From contig NZ_AUBC01000006.1 of assembly GCF_000429045.1 (NCBI RefSeq), positions 62,001 to 126,000 on the forward strand: a stretch of DNA of 64,000 nucleotides, read 5' to 3'. The position numbers were made by a program, and so were the translations under genes. The stretch's first letter is position 1; each line of letters starts with the position of its first letter. This document shows, piece by piece, positions 46,596 to 55,713 of the stretch. This stretch comes from Salinarimonas rosea DSM 21201. Its GTDB lineage: Bacteria; Pseudomonadota; Alphaproteobacteria; Rhizobiales; Beijerinckiaceae. The notes below the pieces were generated by a model. It worked only from the letters and a program-made list of their open reading frames with translations. It was not told where the DNA came from and made no database searches.

Positions 46596-47852
46596 ATGAG
46601 CCTCTACGGAGTGATGCGCACGGGCGTGTCGGGCATGGCGGCGCAGTCGTCGAAGCTCGCGACCGTCGCCGACAACATCGCCAACGCCAACACCAACGGC
46701 TACAAGCGGGCGCAGACCGAGTTCTCGTCGCTGATCCTCGGCAACACGTCGGGGCAGTACACGTCGGGCGGCGTCACGCCCCACGTGCGCCACGCGATCA
46801 GCCAGGAGGGGGCGCAGGTGTTCACCACCTCCTCCACCGATCTCGCGATCAAGGGCCGCGGTTTCTTCGTGGTCTCGGACGCCAACGGCACGCCTTTCCT
46901 CACCCGCGCCGGCTCCTTCGTCCCCAACGGAGAAGGCGAGCTCGTCAACGCGGCCGGCTTCAGGCTGATGGGCCAGCCCATCGACGGCGCGACGCCGGCG
47001 ATCGTGGTCAACGACCTGCAGGGGCTCCAGCCCGTGAACGTCGGCCAGACCGCGCTCGAGGCGACCGCCTCGACCACCGGCACCTTCGCGGCGAACCTCG
47101 ATTCCAACGCCCCCGCCCTCGTCGCCCCGGCGACGCTGCCCTCCGGCAACGCGGCGACGGCGGCCTACGAATCGACCTCCTCGCTCGTCGCCTACGACAA
47201 CCTCGGCAACGCGGTCGTGCTCGACGTCTACTTCGCCAAGACCGGGCCGAACACGTGGGAAGCCACCGTGTTCGACCGCGCCGACGCGCCCGCCGGCGGC
47301 GGCTTTCCCTACGGCGCCGGCCCGCTCGACACGGTGGCGCTGACCTTCGACCCGGCGAACGGGCGCGTGGTCGGCACGCCGGCGCTCAACCTCGCCGTCC
47401 CCGGCGGCCAGCCGCTCGCCCTCGACCTGTCGCAGATGACGCAGGTCGGGGCCGACTACACGGTGATGCAGGCGTCGGTGAACGGCAATGCGCCCTCGGC
47501 CATCCGCGACGTCGAGATCGCCCAGGACGGCATCGTCTACGCCGTGTTCGAGAACGGCGAGCGCCGCGCCACCTGGCAGTTGCCGCTCGCGGACGTGACG
47601 AGCCCGGACAACCTGCTGCCGCAGGCCGGCAACGTCTACTCGCTCGGCCTCGAGTCCGGCGACGTCAAGCTCGGCGCGGCGGGGCAGGGCGGGCTCGGCG
47701 GCATCGTCTCGGGCGCGCTCGAGCAGTCGAACGTCGACCTCGCCGGGGAGCTGACCTCGATGATCGAGAGCCAGCGCAGCTACACGGCCAATTCCAAGGT
47801 CTTCCAGACCGGCTCCGAGCTGCTCGACGTGCTCGTCAACCTGAAGCGCTGA
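46596..47852 (+). CDS. flgE: Flagellar hook protein FlgE
   Basis: 418 residues. The ATG at 46596 (MSLYGVMRTGVSGMAAQSSKL) is the family start; an upstream Met would add seven residues without merit. The N-terminal helix DNIANANTNGYKRAQTEFSSLIL, the middle IKGRGFFVVSDANGTPFLTRAGSFVPNGEG and C-terminal SNVDLAGELTSMIESQRSYTANSKVFQTGSELLDVLVNLKR are typical. FlgE forms the hook. It starts the run flgE-flgK-flgL-flaF-flbT-flgD-fliQ. Confidence 0.96.
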   Translation: MSLYGVMRTGVSGMAAQSSKLATVADNIANANTNGYKRAQTEFSSLILGNTSGQYTSGGVTPHVRHAISQEGAQVFTTSSTDLAIKGRGFFVVSDANGTPFLTRAGSFVPNGEGELVNAAGFRLMGQPIDGATPAIVVNDLQGLQPVNVGQTALEATASTTGTFAANLDSNAPALVAPATLPSGNAATAAYESTSSLVAYDNLGNAVVLDVYFAKTGPNTWEATVFDRADAPAGGGFPYGAGPLDTVALTFDPANGRVVGTPALNLAVPGGQPLALDLSQMTQVGADYTVMQASVNGNAPSAIRDVEIAQDGIVYAVFENGERRATWQLPLADVTSPDNLLPQAGNVYSLGLESGDVKLGAAGQGGLGGIVSGALEQSNVDLAGELTSMIESQRSYTANSKVFQTGSELLDVLVNLKR

Positions 47853-47901
47853 CCGCGCCCGCGCCGTCCTCCTCCACGGCGCCCACGCACCGAGGCCCCC
47901 G

Positions 47902-49374
47902 ATGTCCCTCTCGCTCGCGCTCAACTCCGCCCAGACCGCGCTCTCCGTCACCTCGCAGCAGACGGCGATCACGGCGCGCAACATCACCGGGGCGAACGAT
48001 CCGGCCTATGCGCGCAAGACCGCGAACGTGGCGACGAGCGGGCTCGGCTCGACCTACATCGCCTCGATCGGCCGCGCCCAGGACCAGGCGCTCTACACCC
48101 GCATGCTCGAGGCGCGCTCGGACGCGGCGGCGCGCACCGCGCATCTCGACGGGCTCGAGCGCCTCGCCCAGACGATCGGCGACCCGCAGGACGACTTCTC
48201 GGTCGCCGGCGCGCTCGGCGCCTTCCAGAACGCGCTGCAGATGCACGCCGACGGGCCGAGCGACCCGATCCTCGCGGGTGCGGTGCTCGGACGGGCGCAG
48301 GATCTCGCCGAGCGGCTCAACCTCGCGACGAAGACGGTGCAGGCCGCCCGCGCCACCGCGGACGGCGAGATGGCGACCTCGGTCGACACGATCAACGATC
48401 TCCTCGCCCGCTTCGAGACCGTCAACCGCGCCGTCGTCGCCGGCACGGCGGCGGGCACGGACGTGACCGACCACCTCGACACCCGCGCCGAGATCCTCGG
48501 CGAGCTCTCCCGGGAGATCGGCGTCACCACGATCACGCGCCGCGACAACGACATGGTGATCTACACCGACTCCGGCGTCACCCTGTTCGAGAAGACGGCG
48601 CGCCCGGTCACGTTCGAGCGCACCTTCGCCTACGACGCCGGCATCGACGGGCGGGCGGTGTTCGCCGACGGCGTGCCGATCACCGGGCCGAACGCCACGA
48701 TGGCGATCGAGTCCGGCGCGCTCTTCGGCCACGCGACCCTGCGCGACGAGACGAGCGGCGTCTACCAGAAGCAGCTCGACGAGATCGCCCGCGGGCTCGT
48801 CCTCGCCACCGCCGAGACCGACCAGATCAACGATCCGCCGATCCTGGCCGCGCAGGCGGGCCTGTTCACCTGGGACGGTGGCCCGGCGCTGCCGCCCGGC
48901 ACGACGGCGATCGACAACCTTTCGGCGCGCATCCGCGTCAACCCGGGCGTCGACCCCGGCCAGGGCGGCGACCTCACGGCGATCCGCGACGGCGGCATCA
49001 ACGGCGCCGCCTACGACTACAATCCCGCGGACGCCGCCTCCTATTCCGGCCGGCTGCAGGGCCTGCTCGGCGCGCTCGACGCGTCGCAGCCCTTCGACGC
49101 CACGGCCGGCGTCAACCCCGACACGACGCTCGCGCGCTTCGCGGCGGGGTCGGTGGGGTGGCTCGAGGCCGCGCGCAAGCAGGCGGATGCCGAGGCCGCC
49201 TACCAGACCACGTTCCTGGAGCGCACCCAGGAGAGCCTCTCCAACGTCACCGGCGTCAACCTCGACGAGGAGCTCGCCCTGATGCTCGAGCTCGAGCGCA
49301 GCTACGGCGCCTCGGCGCGGATCATCTCCGCCGTCGACGCCATGCTCGCCTCGCTCCTGCAAGCCGTGAGGTAA
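47902..49374 (+). CDS. flgK: Flagellar hook-associated protein 1
   Basis: 490 residues. LALNSAQTALSVTSQQTAITARNITGANDPAYARKTANV is the HAP1 N-terminus, and the C-terminus SNVTGVNLDEELALMLELERSYGASARIISAVDAMLASLLQAV fits the D0 helices. The middle is specific to the genus. It joins hook and filament. It lies 49 bp after flgE and 6 bp before flgL. Confidence 0.96.
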   Translation: MSLSLALNSAQTALSVTSQQTAITARNITGANDPAYARKTANVATSGLGSTYIASIGRAQDQALYTRMLEARSDAAARTAHLDGLERLAQTIGDPQDDFSVAGALGAFQNALQMHADGPSDPILAGAVLGRAQDLAERLNLATKTVQAARATADGEMATSVDTINDLLARFETVNRAVVAGTAAGTDVTDHLDTRAEILGELSREIGVTTITRRDNDMVIYTDSGVTLFEKTARPVTFERTFAYDAGIDGRAVFADGVPITGPNATMAIESGALFGHATLRDETSGVYQKQLDEIARGLVLATAETDQINDPPILAAQAGLFTWDGGPALPPGTTAIDNLSARIRVNPGVDPGQGGDLTAIRDGGINGAAYDYNPADAASYSGRLQGLLGALDASQPFDATAGVNPDTTLARFAAGSVGWLEAARKQADAEAAYQTTFLERTQESLSNVTGVNLDEELALMLELERSYGASARIISAVDAMLASLLQAVR

Positions 49375-49380
49375 GATCCG

Positions 49381-50430
49381 ATGAAGACCTCCTTCGTCTC
49401 CACGCTCGGCGTCGCCAGCGCCACCCGCCTCTCGCTGGTGAGGAGCCAGTCCGAGCTCGCCCGCGCCACGCAGGAGCTCTCGTCGGGCCGCCACGCGGAT
49501 GTCGGGCTCACCCTCGGCGCCCGCACCGGGCAATCGGTCGAGCTGCGCCAGGAGCTCGCCCGCATCGAGGCCATCCTCGACACCAACGGCCTCGTCTCGG
49601 CGCGGCTCGACACGACGCAGGCGGCGCTCTCCAACGTGCAGGGCACGGCGGAGGACTTCCTCGGCGTGCTGATCGCCGTGCGCGAGAACGCCCAGGCGGC
49701 GGAGGTGGTGGCGCCGCAGGCGGAGCTCGACCTCAAGGGCCTCGTCGGCACGCTCAACGCCAACCTCAACGGCCAGTACCTCTTCGCCGGCATCGACACC
49801 GACACGCCGCCGATGACGGACTACGCCGGCCCGCCGGCCTCGCCGGCGAAGCTCGCGGTGGACGCCGCCTTCCTCGGCTTCTTCGGCTTCGACCAGGACG
49901 ATCCGGCGGTCGCCGGCATCACCGACGCGCAGATGGCGACCTTCGTCGACACCCAGCTCGCCCCGCTCTTCGCCGACCCGCAATGGGGCGCGCTCTGGTC
50001 GAGCGCGTCCGACGAGAACCTGTCGAGCCGCATCTCCGGCAACGAGGTGATCGCCACCTCCGCCAACGCCAACGAGCAGCCCTTCCGCGACCTCGCCATG
50101 GCCTACACGATGCTGGTGGGGCTGGGCGGCGACGGGCTCGCCCAGCCCGCCTACCGCGAGCTGGTGGAGCGTGCGATCGGCCTCGTCGGTGGCGCCATGC
50201 AGGACTTGACCACGGTCCAGGCGCGCCTCGGCGTCGCCCAGAACCGCGTCGCCGACGCCACCGAGCGGATGGGCATCCAGCGCGACATCCTGACGAGGCA
50301 GGTGACGGGCCTCGAGAACGTCGACCCCTACGAGGCCGCCACGCGCGTCAACGCGCTGATGTCCCAGGTCGAGGTGTCCTACTCCCTCACCGCCCGCATC
50401 CGCGAGATGAGCCTGCTCAACTACCTCTGA
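49381..50430 (+). CDS. flgL: Flagellar hook-associated protein 3
   Basis: 349 residues. The N-terminal flagellin-like helix is TRLSLVRSQSELARATQELSSGRHADVGL and the C-terminal one is QRDILTRQVTGLENVDPYEAATRVNALMSQVEVSYSLTARIREMSLLNYL. FlgL caps the junction to the flagellin. Flagellin-like proteins share this pattern, so the identity rests partly on the position behind flgK. Confidence 0.93.
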   Translation: MKTSFVSTLGVASATRLSLVRSQSELARATQELSSGRHADVGLTLGARTGQSVELRQELARIEAILDTNGLVSARLDTTQAALSNVQGTAEDFLGVLIAVRENAQAAEVVAPQAELDLKGLVGTLNANLNGQYLFAGIDTDTPPMTDYAGPPASPAKLAVDAAFLGFFGFDQDDPAVAGITDAQMATFVDTQLAPLFADPQWGALWSSASDENLSSRISGNEVIATSANANEQPFRDLAMAYTMLVGLGGDGLAQPAYRELVERAIGLVGGAMQDLTTVQARLGVAQNRVADATERMGIQRDILTRQVTGLENVDPYEAATRVNALMSQVEVSYSLTARIREMSLLNYL

Positions 50431-50452
50431 CGCCCAACCGAACGAGGCGACG

Positions 50453-50800
50453 ATGTACCAATTCTCCTATGCAGAGATCGTCGAGGATACGTTCTCGGAC
50501 ACACGCGCGCGCGAGCGCGAGGCGGTCGAGCAGGCGATCGCGCTGCTGCGCCGGGCGCAGGACGCCGGCGCGACCTCGCGCGAGACGGTGGAGGCGCTGC
50601 ACTTCACCCGCCAGCTCTGGGCGATCCTGATCGAGGACCTCGCCAGCGCCGAGAACGACCTGCCGCAGAAGCTGCGCGCCGACCTGATCTCCATCGGCCT
50701 GTGGGTCATGCGCGAGGCCGAGGCCATCCGCATGGGGCAGACGGACGACTTCTCGGCGATCATCGAGGTCAACCAGACGATCGCGGAGGGCCTGCGATGA
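50453..50800 (+). CDS. flaF: Flagellar biosynthesis regulator FlaF
   Basis: 115 residues, all helical. REREAVEQAIALLRRAQDAG, RETVEALHFTRQLWAILIEDLASAENDLPQKLRADLISIGLWVMREAEAIRMGQTDDF is the FlaF signature, with the conserved Trp. FlaF is an alphaproteobacterial regulator of flagellin production. Its stop overlaps the flbT start (ATGA). Confidence 0.95.
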   Translation: MYQFSYAEIVEDTFSDTRAREREAVEQAIALLRRAQDAGATSRETVEALHFTRQLWAILIEDLASAENDLPQKLRADLISIGLWVMREAEAIRMGQTDDFSAIIEVNQTIAEGLR

Positions 50801-51213
50801 GCCGCACGATGCGCCTGTCCCTGCGTGCCGGCGAGCGCGTGTGGATCAACGGGGCCGTCGTGCGCGCCGAGCGCAAGACCACGCTCGAGATCCTCAACGA
50901 CGCCACCTTCCTGCTGGAAAGCCATGTGCTCCAGCCCGACGAGACGACGACGCCGCTGCGCCAGCTCTACTTCGCGGTGCAGACGACGTTCATCGAGCCG
51001 AAGGCCGCGGGCGAGGCGCAGGCGCTGTTCCAGCGCTGGCTCGCGGCGGCGCTGCGCACCTTCGCGAGCCCGCAGATTATCGAGGGCCTCCTCACGGTGC
51101 GCGACCAGATGGAGGCGGGCCGCCGGCTCGACGCCATGAAGACCCTGCGCGCGCTGTTCCCCGTCGAGGACGCGATCCTCGCCGCCCCGGCCACGCGCCG
51201 CAGCGCCGCCTGA
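50797..51213 (+). CDS. flbT: Flagellar biosynthesis repressor FlbT
   Basis: 138 residues from the ATG at 50797, overlapping flaF by 4 bp. LSLRAGERVWINGAVVRAERKTTLEILNDATFLLESHVLQPDETTTPLRQLYFAVQ is the family pattern. FlbT acts post-transcriptionally on flagellin mRNA in Caulobacter; the pair FlaF-FlbT balances flagellin synthesis with assembly. The C-terminal helix FPVEDAIL is typical. Confidence 0.95.
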   Translation: MSRTMRLSLRAGERVWINGAVVRAERKTTLEILNDATFLLESHVLQPDETTTPLRQLYFAVQTTFIEPKAAGEAQALFQRWLAAALRTFASPQIIEGLLTVRDQMEAGRRLDAMKTLRALFPVEDAILAAPATRRSAA

Positions 51214-51239
51214 CCCGCCACCGCACCGGAGCCCGAGAG

Positions 51240-51653
51240 ATGGACGTCGCCTCCGCCACCGCCACGCAGCCCGGCGCCCCGACCGGGAGCCCCGGCCGCC
51301 CCGCCAGCGCCGGCGGCGCCGGCAGCATGGACTACGACAGCTTCCTGCGCCTGCTCATCGCCCAGATGAAGAACCAGGACCCGTTGAACCCGATGGACCC
51401 GTCGGAGCAGGTCGCCCAGCTCGCGACCTTCTCCATGGTCGAGCAGGCGATCATGACCAACAAGAAGCTCGACGGGCTCCTCTCCGCCACCTCGCTCGCC
51501 CAGGCGAGCGACCTGATCGGGCGCACGGCGACCTCCGCCGACGGGTCGATCTCGGGCGAGATCACCGGCGTGCGCCTCACCGACGAGGGTCCGCTCGCGA
51601 CGCTGTCGGGCGGCGAGACGCTCCTCGTCGGTCCCGGCGTGAGGCTCGGCTGA
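51240..51653 (+). CDS. flgD: Flagellar hook cap assembly protein FlgD
   Basis: 137 residues, the short form lacking the C-terminal Fn3/Tudor domains found in enteric FlgD. The conserved block is SMDYDSFLRLLIAQMKNQDPLNPMDPSEQVAQLATFSMVEQAIMTNKKLDGLL. It scaffolds hook assembly. It lies 26 bp after flbT and shares a base with the fliQ start (TGATG). Confidence 0.94.
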   Translation: MDVASATATQPGAPTGSPGRPASAGGAGSMDYDSFLRLLIAQMKNQDPLNPMDPSEQVAQLATFSMVEQAIMTNKKLDGLLSATSLAQASDLIGRTATSADGSISGEITGVRLTDEGPLATLSGGETLLVGPGVRLG

Positions 51654-51919
51654 TGAACGCGGTCGACGCGCTCGACCTCGTCCAGGCGGCGATCTGGACC
51701 GTCATCGTCGCCTCCGCCCCGGCGGTCGCCGTGGCGATGGGGGTCGGCATCGTCATCGCGCTCGGCCAGGCGCTCACCCAGATCCAGGAGATGACGCTCA
51801 CCTTCATCCCGAAGATCGTCGCCATCCTCCTGGTGATCCTCTTCACCGCCCCGTTCATGGGGGCGCAGCTCTTCACCTTCACCGAGAGCGTCTACGAGCG
51901 CATCGAGACGGGGTTCTGA
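51653..51919 (+). CDS. fliQ: Flagellar type III export apparatus protein FliQ
   Basis: 88 residues with two hydrophobic helices (DLVQAAIWTVIVASAPAVAVAMGVGIVIA and FIPKIVAILLVILFTAPFMGAQL), standard for FliQ. It forms the export gate with FliP and FliR. In rhizobia flhA and fliR usually follow; here they are not found after fliQ, and a GAF-GGDEF-EAL gene starts on the other strand. Confidence 0.96.
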   Translation: MNAVDALDLVQAAIWTVIVASAPAVAVAMGVGIVIALGQALTQIQEMTLTFIPKIVAILLVILFTAPFMGAQLFTFTESVYERIETGF

Positions 51920-51937
51920 GGCCGGGCGCGCTCCCGC

Positions 51938-53761
51938 TCAGGCGGCGGAGGCCTCGCGCCGGGCCGGCGCCGCCGTCGGCCGCCCCAGCCGGCGGTAGAG
52001 CTCGAGCGCGATCGCGGGGGCCTCGGCGCGGCCGAACAGGAAGCCCTGGCCGAGCGTGCAGCCCATGGCGCGCAATTCCTCGGCCTGCCGCATCGTCTCG
52101 ATGCCCTCGGCGATGAGGTTGAGGGAGAGCCCGCGCGAGATCGCGAGCAGCGCCTCGACGATGGTGCGCGCCCGCGGGTCCGTGCGCATGCGCGAGACGA
52201 AGGCGCGGTCGATCTTGATGACGTCGACCGGCAGCTCGAGCAGATGCGTGAGCGACGCGAAGCCGGTGCCGAAATCGTCGAGCGCGACGCGGACGCCCCG
52301 GCGCTTGAGCGCGGCGAGCGTGGTGGTGACGGCCCGGTCGCCCGCGCGCATCACCGCGTTCTCGGTGATCTCGACGGCGATCCGCGAGGGCGCGATGCCG
52401 ACGCGCTCGCAGGCGCGGGCGAGGCGCCGGTCGAGCCCGCCCCGGGCGAGATCGAAGGCGGTGACGTTGATGCCGATGGTCGGCGCGCCGATGCCGGCGT
52501 CGTCCCATTCCCGGATCGTCGCGGCGACGCGTGCGAGCGTCGCGTCGGTGATGGCGCAGGCGATGCCCGCGTCGTCGAGCGCCGCCTGGAAGGCGCCGGC
52601 ACTGACGACGACCCCGTCCTCCCGGCGCATGCGCGCGAGCGCCTCCATGGCGACGATGCGCCCGTCGGAGAGGTCGACGATCGGCTGCAGCCAGGTCGTC
52701 ATGCGCTCGTCCGCGAGCGCCGTGCCGACCTCGCGGATTGCCTCGAGCCGCGAGCCGATGGCGGTGCGCATGCCCTCCTTGTACATCATGTAGCTGCCGC
52801 GCCGCTCGGCCTTGGCGTGGTAGAGCGCGAGGTCCGCCTTGCGCCTCAGCTCGCACGTCCCCTTGTCGATCGCCGCGCCGATCGTGACGCTCGGTGCGCC
52901 GAGCGCCGTGGCGTCCTGGGGCAGCGCGTGCAGGCGCCGGAAGATCGACGAGGCGAGCGCCCGGAGCGACTGGGGCGTCGCGGCCTCCGGGCGCAGGAGC
53001 GCGAACTCGTCGCCCCCGATCCGGTAGGCGCGGATGCCCCCGTCGAGCTCCGCCAGGACCGAGGCGACGGACGCGACGAGCGCGTCTCCCGCCGCGTGGC
53101 CGAGCGTGTCGTTGACGATCTTGAGCCCGTCGACGTCGACGAGGAGCAGCCCGGTCGCGCAGGGCCCGCGTCCGGCGAGCGCCCCGAGATCCTCCTCGAA
53201 GGCGGTCCGGTTGGGCAGGCCGGTGAGCTGATCGGCGAGCGCGAGCCGGCGATTGCGGGCGATGAGCAGGTCGTGCTCCATCGCGATCGAGCACAGGTGC
53301 GTGCAGCGCTCGATGATGGCGCGGTGCGCGGGCGCGGGGCCGCGGCATTCGCGGTAGTAGAGCGCGAAGGTGCCGAGCACCCGCCCGTCCGTGCCGCGCA
53401 CGGGCCGCGACCAGCAGGCGGCGACGCCGGCATCGAGCGCGAGATGCGCGAAACCGTCCCAGAGCGGATCGGTGGCGATGTCCTCGACGAGCACCTCCCG
53501 CCCGAGGAAGGCGGCTGTGCCGCAGGACCCCGCCTTCGGCCCGATCGGCACGCCGTCGACCGACGCGGAGAAGCCCCCGGGCAGGCTCGGCGCCGCGATC
53601 GGCCGCAGCCGCCGCTCGTCGTCCACCGCCAGCACGGAGCAGACGACGGACGCGTCGTGCGCCTCCACGAGCCGGCAGAGCCGCTCGGCCAGCTCGCAGA
53701 GCGGCACGCCCCGCGCCACGAGCTCGAGGACCTCGTTCTGTATCGCCTGCAACGCTTGCAT
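51938..53761 (-). CDS. GAF-GGDEF-EAL c-di-GMP turnover protein
   Basis: 607 residues, soluble. A GAF sensor domain covers about 10-165 (GTAAFLGREVLVEDIATDPLWDGF). The GGDEF domain (about 170-330) has an intact GGDEF at about 248-252 in YRIGGDEFALL and the LTGLPNRTAFEEDLG start. The EAL domain (about 345-590) has EALARM (about 372), ENAVM, LDDFGTGFASL and EGIET, with the catalytic Glu and Asp residues kept. So both synthesis and hydrolysis may be active, or one may regulate the other. It faces fliQ tail-to-tail, suggesting a part in motility control. Confidence 0.95.
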   Translation of the reverse strand: MQALQAIQNEVLELVARGVPLCELAERLCRLVEAHDASVVCSVLAVDDERRLRPIAAPSLPGGFSASVDGVPIGPKAGSCGTAAFLGREVLVEDIATDPLWDGFAHLALDAGVAACWSRPVRGTDGRVLGTFALYYRECRGPAPAHRAIIERCTHLCSIAMEHDLLIARNRRLALADQLTGLPNRTAFEEDLGALAGRGPCATGLLLVDVDGLKIVNDTLGHAAGDALVASVASVLAELDGGIRAYRIGGDEFALLRPEAATPQSLRALASSIFRRLHALPQDATALGAPSVTIGAAIDKGTCELRRKADLALYHAKAERRGSYMMYKEGMRTAIGSRLEAIREVGTALADERMTTWLQPIVDLSDGRIVAMEALARMRREDGVVVSAGAFQAALDDAGIACAITDATLARVAATIREWDDAGIGAPTIGINVTAFDLARGGLDRRLARACERVGIAPSRIAVEITENAVMRAGDRAVTTTLAALKRRGVRVALDDFGTGFASLTHLLELPVDVIKIDRAFVSRMRTDPRARTIVEALLAISRGLSLNLIAEGIETMRQAEELRAMGCTLGQGFLFGRAEAPAIALELYRRLGRPTAAPARREASAA

Positions 53762-53833
53762 GCCCGTCCCACAACGCGTTCCCGTAGGGCCGCCATCATG
53801 CCCGGGAAGAGTGAAGAAAGGGCTGCGATGCTC

Positions 53834-54967
53834 CTATGCGTCGGGTCGCAGCGCCTCGGCGTGCGCCACGCGGCCTCCGCCCGTCGGCACGGGCACGCCC
53901 GTCGTCGTCGGGTAGGAATACGGCATGCCACGCAGGACGCGGGCGGCGAGGAAGGCGAAGCACTCGGCCTCCACGGCGTCGCCGCGCCAGCCGACCGCCT
54001 CGGCGGGCAGGACCTCGACGCCGGCGCGCGCGCCGATCATGCGCATGAGGGTGGGGTTGCGCCGGCCCCCGCCGGAGACGACGAGGCGGCTCGGGCGGCC
54101 CGGCAGGCGGTCGAGGCCGCGGCCCACCGCCCCGGCGGTGAAGGCCGTGAGCGTCGCCGCGCCGTCGGCGAGCGAGAGGCCGTCGGCCATCGCCGCCTCG
54201 AAGCCGAAGCGGTCGAGGCTCTTGGGATAGGGCGCGGCGAGATAGGGGTGCTCGAGCAGGCGCGCGAGCCGGGCCTCGTCCACGTTCCCCTCCGCGCCGA
54301 GGGCGCCGTCGACGTCCATCGCCGCGCCGGTGTGGCGGGCGACCCAGTCGTTGAGCGGGGCGTTCGCCGGTCCGGTGTCGAAGGCGTGGAGCTTGCCGCC
54401 GGCGTCGCGCCAGGTGAGGTTCGCGACGCCGCCGAGGTTGAGCACGGCGGTCTCCGGCCCGGCGCCGATCGTGTCGAGGAGCGCCGCGTGGTAGGCGGGC
54501 GCCAGCGGCGCGCCCTGGCCGCCGGCGGCGACATCCGCCGAGCGGAAGTCGAAGACCGTCTCGATGCCGGTGATCGCCGCCATCAGCGCCCCGTCGCCGA
54601 GCTGGCGCGTCGCGCCCGGCCGCCCGCCGGCGGGGCCGCGATGCAGCACCGTCTGGCCGTGGAAGCCGATCGCCGTCACGTCCGCCGGCGCGATGCCGTT
54701 GTGGGAGAGGAAGTCGTTCACCGCCAGCGCCTGCGCCCGGGTGAGCGCGGCCTCCGCCTCGGCGAAGATCGCGGGCTCCGGACCCGCGAAGTCCCAGGCG
54801 CGCGCGGCGGCGAGCGTGCCCTGGAGAAGGCCCCGCAGGTCCCCGCCGTAGGGCGCGAGCGTCCAGGGGCCGAAGGCCGCGATCCGCACGCCGTCGGTAT
54901 CGAGCGCGGCGATGTCGACATTGCCGTCGAGCACGGTGCCGGTCATCAGGCCCAGCGTCCAGGGCAT
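53834..54967 (-). CDS. anmK: Anhydro-N-acetylmuramic acid kinase
   Basis: 377 residues from the ATG at 54967; a much longer frame is a shadow of upstream genes. [22 protein letters not shown] is the ATP-site start (usually GTSxDG), with FHGQTVLH near 105, [17 protein letters not shown] near 145 and [11 protein letters not shown] near 175. The usual S in GTSLDG is V here, a conservative but notable change. AnmK phosphorylates anhydro-MurNAc from peptidoglycan recycling. It ends the run ggt-DUF1045-anmK. Confidence 0.95.
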   Translation of the reverse strand: MPWTLGLMTGTVLDGNVDIAALDTDGVRIAAFGPWTLAPYGGDLRGLLQGTLAAARAWDFAGPEPAIFAEAEAALTRAQALAVNDFLSHNGIAPADVTAIGFHGQTVLHRGPAGGRPGATRQLGDGALMAAITGIETVFDFRSADVAAGGQGAPLAPAYHAALLDTIGAGPETAVLNLGGVANLTWRDAGGKLHAFDTGPANAPLNDWVARHTGAAMDVDGALGAEGNVDEARLARLLEHPYLAAPYPKSLDRFGFEAAMADGLSLADGAATLTAFTAGAVGRGLDRLPGRPSRLVVSGGGRRNPTLMRMIGARAGVEVLPAEAVGWRGDAVEAECFAFLAARVLRGMPYSYPTTTGVPVPTGGGRVAHAEALRPDA

Positions 54968-54993
54968 CGGGAATCTCCGGAGGGCGAGTGTGT

Positions 54994-55713
54994 TCAGACG
55001 AGGAGGACCCGCTCGCGCACGACGAATCGCGAGGCGGGGTCCTCCGCGCGATCCTGCACGAACAGCGCGATCTGGTCGACGAGGAGCCCCGGCTCGGAGA
55101 CCCGCTCCGCGTGGAGCGCGGAGAGCTCGGCGACGAGGCCCGGCACGGCGGCGGCGGGGGCGCGGCCCGTGAGCGTCAGGTGGAAGCGGAAGCGCGAGAG
55201 GACGCCGGGATAGCCCCAGCGCATCAGGTTCTCGCGCTCCTCCTCCGAGAGCCGCTCCGGACGGCGCCGGGCGATCTCGGCGTCCGTCAGCGGGGCGCGG
55301 AAGGCGTCGAAGCCGGTGACGATGGCGCGCTCCAGCGCGACGAGCTCCGGCGTCGGCTGCGGCTCGACGAGGGCGAGGAAGGCGTTGCCGTCGGAGTCGG
55401 CGCCCACCGCGCGGACCTCGAGCCGCGGTAGCCGGAAGGCCGCGCGCCCGGCGCAGAAGTCGTGCAAGGCGCCGACGAGCGCGTCCGCGTCCCGGTCCTC
55501 CGCGAGCCGGAAGGGCGGCTTCATCGTGGCGTGGAAGCCGTAGCGCCGCGGGTCCTCGGTCAGCGCCCGGAAGCCGCCCGCCTCGCAGGAGGGCGGCACG
55601 AGCTGGGGGACGTCCGCCCCGGTCTCCGCATCGTAGCCGAGCACCTCCGAGCCGAAGCGCCAGAGCTCGGAATGGGCGGGCGGGGCGATGTAGAGGGCAT
55701 AGCGGGTGGTCAT
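54994..55713 (-). CDS. DUF1045 protein with 2H-phosphoesterase motifs
   Basis: 239 residues from the ATG at 55713, overlapping the ggt stop by 4 bp. Two HxT motifs are kept: [11 protein letters not shown] near residue 59 and FRFHLTLTG near residue 173, as needed for the 2H-phosphodiesterase fold. The family usually sits in phosphonate operons (Phn-operon protein type), but no phn gene is in the window. It may hydrolyse cyclic phosphates; function not established. It lies between ggt and anmK, both metabolising wall or glutathione-derived material. Confidence 0.84.
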   Translation of the reverse strand: MTTRYALYIAPPAHSELWRFGSEVLGYDAETGADVPQLVPPSCEAGGFRALTEDPRRYGFHATMKPPFRLAEDRDADALVGALHDFCAGRAAFRLPRLEVRAVGADSDGNAFLALVEPQPTPELVALERAIVTGFDAFRAPLTDAEIARRRPERLSEEERENLMRWGYPGVLSRFRFHLTLTGRAPAAAVPGLVAELSALHAERVSEPGLLVDQIALFVQDRAEDPASRFVVRERVLLV

